From assembly GCA_963703655.1 (NCBI GenBank), contig CAVPFA010000003.1, positions 1,736,001-1,800,000 of the forward strand: 64,000 nt of DNA. Direction: 5' to 3'. The notes beneath the pieces are model-generated. The model was not told the origin of the DNA, searched no databases, and worked only from the letters and a program-made list of their open reading frames with translations. Origin of the DNA: CAVPFA01 sp963703655 (GTDB lineage: Bacteria > Actinomycetota > Acidimicrobiia > Acidimicrobiales > Bog-793). The first letter of the stretch is position 1; each line of letters opens with the position of its first letter. This document shows, piece by piece, positions 34,169-43,300 of this stretch. Position numbers and translations under genes: made by a program.

Positions 34169-34322
34169 GCGCAAGGATCCACCTCGCCGGCCCTCGGCAC
34201 ACAGGTGCGCGAGCCTCCCGTGATCGGCGGGATGATTGGTGCGAAGATAGGCCGCCAGCGGGCCTCGCGCCGTCGGAGGTTGCGAGATGGGCGGCGTGAA
34301 CAAGTCGAAGGGGGAAGCAGAG

Positions 34323-35942
34323 ATGAGTGTTCGACCGCACGGGGACGACGTACCGCCAGGCGACGAGGGGCCGCGCAACCTGAGCCGCCGTGAATTCCTC
34401 GGGTCACTCGCCACCGCGGGCGTCGCTCTCGGAGCCGGGTCCGTGTTGGCCGCTTGCGGCGGGACGACGCCGTCGGCCGCGCCGCCGGTTACGAATACCG
34501 CCAAGAAGCCCAAGCGCGGCGGCACTCTCCGGGCGGGCCTGTCCGGCGGGACGACCAGCGACACCTTGGACGGTGAGAATCAGATCAACAACGTCGACTA
34601 CGCGAGGGCCGCGCAGTTGTACGACCCCCTCGTCGGCTACGACAAGGATGCGCACACGACGCTCGTGCTTGCCGAGGAGATCACGCCGAATGCGACGGCC
34701 ACCTCCTGGACGATCCGAATCCGCAAGGGAGTGACGTTCCACAACGGGAAGGAGATGACGGCCGAAGACGTCGTCTACATGTTCCAGTACATCTTGAACC
34801 CCAGGCGCCCGGCGATAGGTGCGGTGTCGCTGCAACCGGTGGACGTCAAAAGCGTGCGCGCCGTCGACAAATACACGGTCGTGGTGCCGTGTCACACACC
34901 TTTTGCCACACTGGTCGACACGTTGGTGAACTACACCTACAACGTCATCCCGGTCGGGTTCGACCCGAAGCGCCCGGTCGGCACGGGCCCCTTCAAGTTC
35001 GAGAGCTTCACTCCTGGCGTGCAAAGCGTCTTCGTCCGCAACCCTGACTACTGGCAGACCGGTCTGCCGTACGTCGACAAGCTCCAGATAATCGAGTTCG
35101 CCGACGAGAACAGTCAGATAAATGCGTTGCTGTCGGGCCAGGTCGACGTCATCGATCTTCTGTCCTTCGAGAGCATCGCGGCGGTGAGGTCCGGGGGGAT
35201 GAAGGTGTCGGTCGGAGCCGGCGGCGGGTGGAACCCGTTCACCATGAGGGTCGACACGCCACCTTTCAACGATCCACGGGTCAGGCAGGCGTTTCGGCTG
35301 ATCGCTGACCGGCCGCAGATGCTCGAGCTCGTGTTCGGCGGCCACGGGCTTATCGGCAATGACCTCTTCAGCATCTGGGACCCGGTCTACGACTCTTCTC
35401 TCCCACAGCGGACCCAGGACATCGAGCAGGCCAAGTTCCTGCTCAAGAAGGCTGGACACCAAGGACTGGCGATCGAGCTCGTCACCGCCGACCTCGCACA
35501 GGGAGTCATCAGCACCGCCGAGGTGTTCGCCAAGCAGGCGACAGCCGCCGGGGTCACGGTGAACATCCGCCAGATCAGCGTCAGCGAATTCTACGGCTCG
35601 AACTACCTCAAGTGGGTGTTCGCCCAGGACTACTGGTACTTCGACCCGTACTTCCCGCAGGTCGGTCTCGCGAATTTGCCAACCTCCGGCTTCAACGAGA
35701 CGCACTACGAGAACCCGACCTACCTGAGCCTGTACGCGCAGGCGCTGAGAACCGTCGACGAGACAAAGAGGAAATCCATCGCCCACGACATGCAGGCCTT
35801 GTTCTTCGATACGAGCGGGTACATCATCCCGTACTTCACGCCGTCCATCGACGGGCACTCGCCGAAGGTCGAAGGTGTAGCGGAGTCGCGTTTGGGCGTT
35901 CCCTTCGGTTTCTTCAATTTCAAGAAGATGTGGCTCGAATGA
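34323..35942 (+). CDS. Peptide/nickel-type ABC substrate-binding lipoprotein (family 5), Tat-exported
   Basis: The protein has 539 residues. ATG 34323 has AGGGGGAAG upstream; an in-frame ATG at 34287 does not. The N-terminus LSRREFLGSLATAG is a twin-arginine signal, followed by the lipobox VLAACGG, so it is folded before export and lipid-anchored. GGTLRAGLSG and then YDPLVGYDKDAHTTLVLAEE match family 5 binding proteins, as does WTIRIRKGVTFHNGKEMTAEDVVY. No permease or ATPase genes are adjacent. The next genes encode a sulfatase-like enzyme and SurE, so the ligand may be an ester they process. Confidence 0.9.
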   Translation: MSVRPHGDDVPPGDEGPRNLSRREFLGSLATAGVALGAGSVLAACGGTTPSAAPPVTNTAKKPKRGGTLRAGLSGGTTSDTLDGENQINNVDYARAAQLYDPLVGYDKDAHTTLVLAEEITPNATATSWTIRIRKGVTFHNGKEMTAEDVVYMFQYILNPRRPAIGAVSLQPVDVKSVRAVDKYTVVVPCHTPFATLVDTLVNYTYNVIPVGFDPKRPVGTGPFKFESFTPGVQSVFVRNPDYWQTGLPYVDKLQIIEFADENSQINALLSGQVDVIDLLSFESIAAVRSGGMKVSVGAGGGWNPFTMRVDTPPFNDPRVRQAFRLIADRPQMLELVFGGHGLIGNDLFSIWDPVYDSSLPQRTQDIEQAKFLLKKAGHQGLAIELVTADLAQGVISTAEVFAKQATAAGVTVNIRQISVSEFYGSNYLKWVFAQDYWYFDPYFPQVGLANLPTSGFNETHYENPTYLSLYAQALRTVDETKRKSIAHDMQALFFDTSGYIIPYFTPSIDGHSPKVEGVAESRLGVPFGFFNFKKMWLE

Positions 35943-35967
35943 GAGGGCCGAGCGGTACATCGACCAA

Positions 35968-37473
35968 GTGAACCTGCTCCTGGTGACGCTTGATCAGTTC
36001 CGCGGCGACTGCCTGTCGGGTGCCGGCCATGTGGTGGCGCGCACCCCGAACCTCGATCGCCTCGCGGCCTCGGCCGTGCGCTTCGACCGCCATTACAGCC
36101 AGGCGGCGCCATGCTCACCTGGACGCGCCTGCCTTTACACGGGCACGTACCAGATGAACAATCGCGTCGTCGCCAACGGCACCCCACTCGACGACCGCTT
36201 CGACAACCTGGCACGCGCCGGCCGGCGGGCGGGATTCGACCCGACGCTGTTCGGCTACACGGACCAGGGGATCGACCCGCGTCTCGTCGAGTCGCCCGAC
36301 GACCCGCGCCTTTGGAGCTACGAGGGCGTTCTCCCCGGGTTCACGGTCGGGCTGGATCTGACGGGCGAGCTGGAGCCGTGGCTTGAGTGGCTGCGCGAGC
36401 TCGGCTACGACGTGCCGTCGACAGGCTACGGCGCGCTTGCGACCGAGTCCGACCGGTCCGAGGAGGTCGGGCTTTCTGCGTTCACGACGGACCGTTTCTT
36501 GGAGTGGCTCGAGCGAACGGACCGGCACTGGTTCGCCCACCTGAGCTATCTGAGGCCCCACCCTCCTTACGCGGCGGCCGGACGCTGGGCTCGCGCCTTT
36601 GCTCCCGAAGAGGTCGACATGCCGATCGAGGCTGTGCCGGATCGCCATGGCCTGCACGACGCACTGCTTGGATCGCCGAAGACCAGGGCGCCGCTCGAGG
36701 AGAGTGCTTTACGACGCCTGCGGAGCCAGTACTACGGCATGATCGGCGATGTCGATGCCCAGCTCGGCAGGGTCTGGGACGGCCTCGAGCGGCTCGGTCA
36801 GTGGGACGACACGCTCGTGCTCGTGACCTCCGACCACGGCGATCAACTCGGGGACCACGGGTTGATCTCGAAGGCGGGCTACTTCGAGGAGAGCTACCGG
36901 GTGCCCGGAATCATCCGGTCGCCACGACACCGCGCGGCACACGGGACAGTCGTGGGCGCCTTTACGGAAAATGTTGACTTCTTCCCGACGATCTGTGAGG
37001 CGTTGGGTCTCGCAGTGCCCCCGCAGTGCGACGGGCTGCCGCTCACCGCCTTCTTGGAGGGGCGACCGCCCCGGTGGTGGCGGTCGGCGGCGGCTTGGGA
37101 GTTCGACTGGCGGTACCTGCGGCTGCCCGCAGAGGCCTTCGGCTGGCCGTGGGACAGACGCCTCGAGCGGGACAACCTCGCCGTCATGCGTTTCGATGAC
37201 GCCGCGTACGTCCAATTCGGCGACGGCTCGTGGCGATGCTTCGACCTTGACGCCGACCCGACCTGGCGCACGGCACTCGACGACCCTGGGCGTATCCTCG
37301 GCTACGCCCAGTCGATGCTCACGTGGCGGGCCGAGCACGCGGATCGGACCGTCACGAGCTTTCTTCTCGAGAACGGCGGCGTGGGCCGCTGGCCGGCCGG
37401 CTCGGTGGTCGCTCCGTCGGCGGAGAGCCAGCGGTTGGCCGTCTCCGAGCTCGGCGCGCCGCGGGTGCCCTGA
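35968..37473 (+). CDS. Formylglycine-dependent sulfatase / phosphonate monoester hydrolase
   Basis: The protein has 501 residues from GTG. The N-terminal LLLVTLDQFRGD gives a metal-site aspartate. CSPGR at residues 49-53 matches the CxPxR motif whose cysteine is converted to formylglycine, here followed by ACLYTG. LVTSDHGDQLGDHGLISKAG near residue 290 supplies the metal Asp/His pair. The DQ start and the LYTG end favour the phosphonate monoester/phosphodiester branch over true arylsulfatases, but the call is open. No signal peptide, so it is cytoplasmic. It follows a binding protein by 25 bases and precedes SurE by 19. Confidence 0.85.
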   Translation: MNLLLVTLDQFRGDCLSGAGHVVARTPNLDRLAASAVRFDRHYSQAAPCSPGRACLYTGTYQMNNRVVANGTPLDDRFDNLARAGRRAGFDPTLFGYTDQGIDPRLVESPDDPRLWSYEGVLPGFTVGLDLTGELEPWLEWLRELGYDVPSTGYGALATESDRSEEVGLSAFTTDRFLEWLERTDRHWFAHLSYLRPHPPYAAAGRWARAFAPEEVDMPIEAVPDRHGLHDALLGSPKTRAPLEESALRRLRSQYYGMIGDVDAQLGRVWDGLERLGQWDDTLVLVTSDHGDQLGDHGLISKAGYFEESYRVPGIIRSPRHRAAHGTVVGAFTENVDFFPTICEALGLAVPPQCDGLPLTAFLEGRPPRWWRSAAAWEFDWRYLRLPAEAFGWPWDRRLERDNLAVMRFDDAAYVQFGDGSWRCFDLDADPTWRTALDDPGRILGYAQSMLTWRAEHADRTVTSFLLENGGVGRWPAGSVVAPSAESQRLAVSELGAPRVP

Positions 37474-37492
37474 CCGCGGAGCCCCCGACATC

Positions 37493-38347
37493 ATGCGAAT
37501 TCTGGTCACCAACGACGACGGAGTGCACTCAGCGGGCCTCCGAGCCGTACGGGAGCGACTCGTCGCGATCGCCGACTCGGTCGTCACGATCGCCCCCGAG
37601 AGCGACTGCAGCGGCCTCGCTCAGGCGTGCACGTGGAGCCGCCCAGTAACCGTGACACGACTCAGCGGCGGCGTCCACGCCGTGTTCAGCTGCGACGGGA
37701 CACCGACGGACTGCGTGCGCGTCGGCCTGCTCGGAGGGCTGGCGAACGGCGCCGATCTCGTCGTCTGCGGGATCAACCACGGAGCCAACCTCGCCGACGA
37801 CGTCGCCTACTCCGGGACGATCGGGGCGGGTCGCGAAGCGGCCATACTCGGCATGAGCGCGCTGTGCTTGTCCCAGCAGACACCCACGGGAAGCTTTGCC
37901 GTCAACTACCGCGAGGATCTGGCGCAAAGCGGCCTGAGCTACGACTTCGGTGTGGCCGCGCGCTACGGCGCCGACATCGCCCGCGCCATGTGCATCGCAC
38001 CGCCTAGGGAGCCTGTCGTTCTCAATGTCAATTTTCCCGCGGCCCTCACGGCCGCCGAGGGCGTTCTGACGCGCGTCGGCCGGCGCGCCTACCCACGCTC
38101 GGACCCACCCGCGTGGGGGGACGGGGAGAGCACCCGGTCGTGGTACCTGTTCGGCGACCCTGACGAGGAGATTCCCGAGGCCGGAGACGGATCGGGCACC
38201 GACATCGCCGCCCTGAGGGAGGGCCGGATCTCGGTGATGGCCGTGCCGGTGTCCTGGCAGCCCGGCCGCCTGAGCGAATACGAGCGCGAGTTCCTCGACG
38301 GTCTGAGCTCGCGGCTGACTCGTCCCAACAGCCTCGTCGTGGGCTAG
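37493..38347 (+). CDS. surE: 5'/3'-nucleotidase SurE
   Basis: The protein has 284 residues from ATG 37493. MRILVTNDDGVHSAGLRAV is the conserved SurE opening with the metal-binding Asp pair. CDGTPTDCVRVGLLGG and VVCGINHGANLADDVAYSGTI are the other core blocks, and the catalytic site residues are intact. SurE removes phosphate from nucleoside monophosphates and related phosphomonoesters. In this cluster it would act after the upstream phosphodiesterase-like enzyme: the diester or phosphonate monoester is cut first, then the monoester. The longer open frame upstream overlaps the sulfatase and is rejected. Confidence 0.92.
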   Translation: MRILVTNDDGVHSAGLRAVRERLVAIADSVVTIAPESDCSGLAQACTWSRPVTVTRLSGGVHAVFSCDGTPTDCVRVGLLGGLANGADLVVCGINHGANLADDVAYSGTIGAGREAAILGMSALCLSQQTPTGSFAVNYREDLAQSGLSYDFGVAARYGADIARAMCIAPPREPVVLNVNFPAALTAAEGVLTRVGRRAYPRSDPPAWGDGESTRSWYLFGDPDEEIPEAGDGSGTDIAALREGRISVMAVPVSWQPGRLSEYEREFLDGLSSRLTRPNSLVVG

Positions 38348-38423
38348 CGCGGCCCGATCGCGCGCCGCCGGGTCGAGTAAGAGCCCGGAGCCGGCCGTAG
38401 AGACGATCCGCTACGGTAGCTTT

Positions 38424-38531
38424 ATGGCCCCGCTCGAGGCCGTCGCGAAGGCCCCGAGAGTGGTGGTGCCCGCGGCGACTCACGTCACTGGAACCTCTGG
38501 CGTCGAGACCGAGCGGATCGCCGCCCGATGA
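38424..38531 (+). CDS. 35-residue leaderless ORF coupled to the M16 peptidases
   Basis: The peptide begins MAPLEAVAKAPRVVVPAATH and ends ETERIAAR. Its stop codon (38529-38531) overlaps the ATG of the M16 peptidase by four bases. TACGGT lies exactly at -12 to -7 from its ATG, so it is probably leaderless and read from the first base. The M16 gene has no good ribosome site and likely relies on this coupling. It could be a simple leader or a peptide substrate for the peptidases; the sequence does not decide. Confidence 0.5.
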   Translation: MAPLEAVAKAPRVVVPAATHVTGTSGVETERIAAR

Positions 38532-39826
38532 CAACCGGGTCTGCTCTCGCCCACTTCGAGCGCGTCACCCTCCACAACGGGCTCCGGGTGCTCGTCGCCC
38601 CCGACCGCTCCAGCCCCCTCGTCGCGGTCGCGCTCGTCTACGACGTAGGTTTCCGGTCCGAGCCCGAGGGCCGGACGGGCTTCGCTCATCTCTTCGAACA
38701 CCTCATGTTCCAAGGGTCCGCCCACGTCGGGAAAGTCGAGCACATGCAGTTGGTCCAGGGCGCCGGCGGGGTCGTCAACGGGCACACCCTTGCGGATGTC
38801 ACCGCGTACTACGAGGCGCTTCCCTCTGGCGGGCTCGAGCTCGCGCTCTGGCTGGAGGCCGACCGCATGGGCGCTCTCGCGCTCACCGAGCAGAACCTCG
38901 CCAACCAGGTCTCGGTCGTCGAGGAGGAGATCAAGGTCAACGTTCTCAATAGGCCCTACGGCGGCTTTCCCTGGATCCCGCTGCCGGCTGTGGCCTTTGA
39001 CACCTACCCGAACGCCCACAACGGCTACGGGGACTTCGCCGAGCTCGAGGACGCTACGATCGAGGATGCCGCAGACTTCTACGACCGGTACTACGCGCCC
39101 TCGAACGCGGTCCTCGTCGTTGCCGGCGATTGCGCTGCCGAAGAGGTGGTCGATCTCGCGGCTCGGCACTTCGGCCGCATCGAGGCGCGCCCGGCGCCTG
39201 AGCGCAGATCGTTCGCCGAGCCGAGGCTCTCGAGGCAGCGCCGAAAGACGATCCGGGACGCCCTCATCCCCCAGCCCGCCTTCGCGGCCGGCTACCGGGT
39301 GCCCGACCCGGTCTCGAGGATCGAGGACTACACCGCTTATGTCGTATTGGCGAACGTGCTCTCCGACGGGGACGCGAGCCGCCTGCGGTCGCGCCTGATC
39401 CACCGCGACCACAGCGTCACGGACCTCGCCTGCCGGCTCGGGGTCTTCGGCAACGACACCTTCACGATGCGTGACCCAGTGCTGTTCCAAGTGGTCGTGT
39501 TCCACCCCGGCGTGGCCAGTACCGACACGCTGCTCTCGGCGATAGACGAGGAGCTCGAACGTCTTGCGGCCGACGGCCCGACCGACGACGAGCTCGTCCG
39601 CGCGTCTGCGTCAGCGGCATCGGGCTACTGGCGCGCGCTCGACCCGGTGCTGAACCGTGCGCTCGCCCTCGCAGGCACCGAGGTGGTGCACAACCGGGCG
39701 GAGCTCGTCAACGAGATCCCGGCGCTCGTCACAGCGGTCGGTCGTGAAGCGGTGGCGGCAGCAGCCGCGGACCTGGTCGGCCAACACCGCGCCATCGTCG
39801 AGTTGCAACCGGGTGGCGGCTCTTGA
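38528..39826 (+). CDS. M16-family zinc peptidase (catalytic subunit)
   Basis: The protein has 432 residues. HLFEH at residues 54-58 is the inverted zinc motif HxxEH, and EEEIKVNVLNRPYGG supplies the distal glutamate. The two-domain length of about 430 residues is that of M16B peptidases, which work as dimers. No signal peptide, so it is cytoplasmic. The stop overlaps the TTG start of the next M16 protein, which lacks the zinc motif. The pair should form a heterodimer like mitochondrial processing peptidase or PqqFG-type enzymes and cleave peptides. Confidence 0.92.
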   Translation: MTTGSALAHFERVTLHNGLRVLVAPDRSSPLVAVALVYDVGFRSEPEGRTGFAHLFEHLMFQGSAHVGKVEHMQLVQGAGGVVNGHTLADVTAYYEALPSGGLELALWLEADRMGALALTEQNLANQVSVVEEEIKVNVLNRPYGGFPWIPLPAVAFDTYPNAHNGYGDFAELEDATIEDAADFYDRYYAPSNAVLVVAGDCAAEEVVDLAARHFGRIEARPAPERRSFAEPRLSRQRRKTIRDALIPQPAFAAGYRVPDPVSRIEDYTAYVVLANVLSDGDASRLRSRLIHRDHSVTDLACRLGVFGNDTFTMRDPVLFQVVVFHPGVASTDTLLSAIDEELERLAADGPTDDELVRASASAASGYWRALDPVLNRALALAGTEVVHNRAELVNEIPALVTAVGREAVAAAAADLVGQHRAIVELQPGGGS

Positions 39827-41304
39827 CCCGCTCGGCGGGAAGGGCCGGTTGGCCGCTCGTGGCCGGAGTGCCCGAGGGCGAGGCGGTCGCTGAGCCGCCC
39901 GCCATCGGCCCGATTCGCGCGCCGAAGGCCTCCGGAGTCGTCGAGAAGAGCCTCGCCGGAGGACTGCACGCCATCGTCGCCCGCCGAAGCGAGGTGCCGA
40001 TGGTCGAGCTCCGGCTCGGCTTCCCGCTCGCCGCCGAGCTCATCGGCCGCCCCGCCGCCATCGAGGTGCTGTCGGAGTCGCTCCTCGCCGGCACAGACCG
40101 CCACGACAGGGCGGGGCTCGCATCGGCGGTGCAGCGCATCGGCGGCCGGCTCGGCGCCGGCGTCGCCGGCGACTGGATCGTCGTCTCGGGCTCGGTCCTC
40201 GCGGAGCACCTCGTCCAGATGCTCGGTATCGTCGGCGAGGTCCTAGCCGGCGCGTCCTATCCAGGCCCGGAGGTGAGCGCCGATCGCGACCGGATGGCCG
40301 AGCAGGTCCAGATGGCGCTCAGTCAGCCAGAGGTCATCGCCGACCAGGAGCTGAGCCGCCGGCTGTTTGGCAGACATCCCTACGCCTCCGGCCTCCCGAG
40401 CCCGGCTGCATTGCGACACGTGAGCGCGTCTCAGCTCCGCCGTCTCCACCGCGATACGTTCGCGCCGAGCCTGGGCCACTTCGTGCTCGTCGGCGACGTG
40501 ACCCCCTCGAGGACACTCGCCGCCGCGGCGGGCGCCTTCGAGCCGTGGCTCGCTCAGGCGCCGGGCGCAGCCGCTGCGCCGCTCGATCCGCTGCCCGCCC
40601 TGCGGCTCGGTCCGCTGCAGCTCTTCGACCGCCCGGGTGCCGTCCAGAGCAACATCCGCATGGCCCGGCTCGCCCCGGGTCGCACGGACCCGTTGTGGCC
40701 GGCGACTGCGCTCGCGAACCTGATCTTCGGCGGGATGTTCTCGTCGCGCCTGGTCGACAACCTCCGCGAGAAGAACGGCTACGCCTACTCGCCGAGGACG
40801 TCTTTCTCTCACGGCCGGGCAGGCTCGTCGTTCGTGATCCAAGCCGACGTCGCGACCGGGTCCACGGCGGCGTCGTTCGTCGAGACCGGCTACGAGCTCG
40901 GGCGAGTCGCCACCAAGGGGGTGACCGACGAGGAGCTCGAGTCCGCTCGGCGGTACGCCCTCGGGTCGCTGTCGTTCGAGACGGCCACCCAAGAAGGGCT
41001 CGCCAGCAGGCTCGCCACCTTGGCGGTCACGGGTCTTGACCCCGGCTACCTCGGTCGGTACCCGGCCAGCTTGAAAAGGGTGAAGCGGCACGAGGTCGAC
41101 GACGCAGCGAGGCTACTGCTCGCGCCCTCACAGATGGTGACCGTGGTGCTCGGCGATGCCGACCTCGTCGCGGGGTCGCTCGGCCTGGTCGCCGAAGTGC
41201 ATTCGCGCCAGCTCTCGGCGCGCCGTCCGCTCAGCGGGCTTCGAGCGAGTCGAGAGCCGCAAGCGCCGCCCCCCGGGCACCTGCCATGTCCAGGTCGGGG
41301 ATGA
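39823..41304 (+). CDS. M16-like protein without zinc motif (regulatory subunit)
   Basis: The protein has 493 residues from TTG 39823, overlapping the catalytic subunit as TTGA. The position of HxxEH reads AAIEVLSESL instead, so it is catalytically dead. The R/Y motif region FGGMFSSRLVDNLREKNGYAYS is kept, as in the alpha subunit of processing peptidase, which positions substrate. About 45 residues precede the domain. The last 24 codons overlap the 3' end of the convergent ROK gene by 74 bases. The tail after VAEVHS is Pro/Arg-rich and probably not part of the fold. Confidence 0.88.
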   Translation: MTRSAGRAGWPLVAGVPEGEAVAEPPAIGPIRAPKASGVVEKSLAGGLHAIVARRSEVPMVELRLGFPLAAELIGRPAAIEVLSESLLAGTDRHDRAGLASAVQRIGGRLGAGVAGDWIVVSGSVLAEHLVQMLGIVGEVLAGASYPGPEVSADRDRMAEQVQMALSQPEVIADQELSRRLFGRHPYASGLPSPAALRHVSASQLRRLHRDTFAPSLGHFVLVGDVTPSRTLAAAAGAFEPWLAQAPGAAAAPLDPLPALRLGPLQLFDRPGAVQSNIRMARLAPGRTDPLWPATALANLIFGGMFSSRLVDNLREKNGYAYSPRTSFSHGRAGSSFVIQADVATGSTAASFVETGYELGRVATKGVTDEELESARRYALGSLSFETATQEGLASRLATLAVTGLDPGYLGRYPASLKRVKRHEVDDAARLLLAPSQMVTVVLGDADLVAGSLGLVAEVHSRQLSARRPLSGLRASREPQAPPPGHLPCPGRG

Positions 41305-42256
41305 GGGCGAAGGTCGCAACCTCGAGCTGCTCTCGGCGCAGCGACGCGTGCTCGCGGACCAGCGCGAGGAACCACTCTCGGAACTTCGGCGAAGCCTCGA
41401 CGACGCCGCCGCCTACGAAATACGCGTTCGGGTCGGTGAAGTTGCTCGCGATGGTGAAGAGCCGCCCCAGGGCCATCGCCTGCTGGCCGAAGATCTCGAG
41501 CGCGAGGGGGTCTCCGGAATCCCCGTAGCCTCGGACGAGCTTGGCGGCCTCGCGCATCGACCCGGCCCTCGCGAGCTCGTGGTCCGGGTAGCGCGCCAAC
41601 CAATAGGGCAGCAGGTTCCTCTCGATCCCGGTCAGCGAGGCGACGCTCTCGGCATCGCCGGCGAAGCCGCAGTTGCATTCGGGAACGGGCTGGCCTTCCG
41701 CGAGCAGTCCTTCCATCGGTATGTGGACATGCCCGAGCTCGCCCGCCATCCCGGCGGCTCCGCGGATGACACGCCCGGCCTCGATCAACCCACCCCCGAG
41801 GCCGGTACCGACGATCACCGAGACCGAGGAGCGCTGCGCCGCCTCGGCTCCGAAATAGGCGTGATGAGCGTAGAGGGCGGCGGCATTGCCGTCGTTGTTG
41901 TAGATGACAGGAACTCCTATGCGGCTCTCGAGCACGGCGCGGACATCGAATCCGTGCCAGGCCGCCTGGGCGAAGTTCGTCGACCCCTTCGACGAGATCA
42001 CGCCGTCCGCGCTTGCGGGGCCTGGGGTCCCGAGCCCGACGGCGCGCACCGCCTGGCTCGACACGCCGGTCAGGCCGAGCACCCCGTCGATGGCCCCGAC
42101 GAGCGCTGCGATCGTCACTTCCGGCCCCTCTCGGACGCGACTCGGGGTCTCGACGAGCCCGTCGACCAAGAACCGCCCCGAGCGGTCGAGCACCGTCGCG
42201 CTGTTGCAGGTGCCGCCGTTGTCGAGCCCGACGACGACCCATGAGCTCGGCGTCAA
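41231..42256 (-). CDS. ROK-family sugar kinase or regulator-like protein
   Basis: The protein has 341 residues from TTG 42256, which has GAAGGACG upstream. VVVGLDNGGTCNSATVLDRSG is the phosphate loop, though with GLDNGGT rather than GIDIGGT. VIVGTGLGGGLIEAGRV is the second glycine loop. The zinc motif reads CNCGFAGDAES where ROK kinases have CxCGxxGCxE, so one cysteine ligand is replaced by aspartate. It lacks the winged helix of ROK repressors, so it is most likely a kinase acting on glucose or a related sugar. Divergent from the DUF6282 gene. Confidence 0.82.
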   Translation of the reverse strand: MTPSSWVVVGLDNGGTCNSATVLDRSGRFLVDGLVETPSRVREGPEVTIAALVGAIDGVLGLTGVSSQAVRAVGLGTPGPASADGVISSKGSTNFAQAAWHGFDVRAVLESRIGVPVIYNNDGNAAALYAHHAYFGAEAAQRSSVSVIVGTGLGGGLIEAGRVIRGAAGMAGELGHVHIPMEGLLAEGQPVPECNCGFAGDAESVASLTGIERNLLPYWLARYPDHELARAGSMREAAKLVRGYGDSGDPLALEIFGQQAMALGRLFTIASNFTDPNAYFVGGGVVEASPKFREWFLALVREHASLRREQLEVATFALIPDLDMAGARGAALAALDSLEAR

Positions 42257-42315
42257 GACCCGACGTCCTTCGCGAGGAGCCGACTCGGGTCGCCAGGTGC
42301 GATCATGAGCAAGAC

Positions 42316-43299
42316 ATGGCAAAGCGCACATACGGCGGACCACTGGTCGATATCACGGGCGCCGTCGATCTGCACTGTCACCCGTTCCCGGACCTCTTCC
42401 CTCGTCTCGCCGACGACTTTGACATCGTCCGCGCGGCACGAGACGCCGGCATGAGGGCGATCCTCCTCAAATGCCACCACGAAAGCACCGTATCGCGGGC
42501 CTATCTAATGCAGCGGGTGTTTCCCGACATCCGCGTCTGCGGAGGGATCGTGCTCAACTACTACGTCGGCGGCCTCAACGCCGCCGCAGTCGAAGCCGCG
42601 CTGCGCCTCGGTGGCAAAGAGGTCTGGATGCCGACCATCGATGCCGGCTATCACGCCGAGGTCCATGGCGGGACGGGCGGGTACGACTCCCAGCGCGGAG
42701 GCCGTAGCCGGGCCGAAGGCATCTGGGTGACGGACTCCGACGGGACGCTGCGCCCCGAGGTGATCGAGGTGCTGGAGCTCGTCGCGGAGCACGGCGCGAT
42801 TCTCGGGACTTGCCACCTGGCTCCCCGCGAGATCGTCGCGCTCGTCCGCGGAGCCCGCGCAGCCGGCGTCGAGAAGATCGTGATCACGCACCCTCACTTC
42901 CGGGTCCCCAACCTCGACATCGACACGCTCGAGGAGGTCGCCCTGCTGGGCGCCATGCCGGAGTTCGGCTACTGCACGGTGTCTCCGGCGTGGCACGTCG
43001 CGACGATCGACAAGATCGTCGCGAGCATCGAGCGCATCGGGGCTTCGCGGTGCCTGCTCGTGTCCGACACCGGCCAGCGGCACAATCCGTTGCCGTCCGA
43101 GGCATTGCGCATCTTCGCCCAGTGCGTCTTCGAGAAGGGGATTCCGCTCGACGACGTGACATCTATGATCTCGCGCAACCCGCTCGACCTCCTGGAGCTT
43201 GGACCGGACGCAGTCCCGAGTGCGCAGGATCTTGCCTGGGCCCGCTCTCTGGTGGAGGATCCGTGCGGCCCGTCACAGGGCCCTGATCGGCGGAGCTGA
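42316..43299 (+). CDS. DUF6282 family protein, amidohydrolase-like
   Basis: The protein has 327 residues. GAVDLHCHPFPDLFPRLAD begins with an HxH metal motif of the amidohydrolase fold. LLKCHHESTVSRAYL, GAILGTCHLAPREIVAL and VITHPHFRVPN contribute further histidines that would line a metal centre. LLVSDTGQRHNPLPSEALR ends the barrel and supplies the last Asp. I recognise the family as DUF6282; no reaction is established. It is divergent from the ROK gene and one base upstream of a dehydrogenase start, so it forms an operon with it. Confidence 0.8.
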   Translation: MAKRTYGGPLVDITGAVDLHCHPFPDLFPRLADDFDIVRAARDAGMRAILLKCHHESTVSRAYLMQRVFPDIRVCGGIVLNYYVGGLNAAAVEAALRLGGKEVWMPTIDAGYHAEVHGGTGGYDSQRGGRSRAEGIWVTDSDGTLRPEVIEVLELVAEHGAILGTCHLAPREIVALVRGARAAGVEKIVITHPHFRVPNLDIDTLEEVALLGAMPEFGYCTVSPAWHVATIDKIVASIERIGASRCLLVSDTGQRHNPLPSEALRIFAQCVFEKGIPLDDVTSMISRNPLDLLELGPDAVPSAQDLAWARSLVEDPCGPSQGPDRRS

Positions 43300-43300
43300 G

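Noticed and set aside
34404..35960. Minus-strand open frame of 518 codons
   Set aside because: Antisense shadow of the family 5 binding-protein gene. High GC codon use keeps the reverse frame open; no domain is visible.
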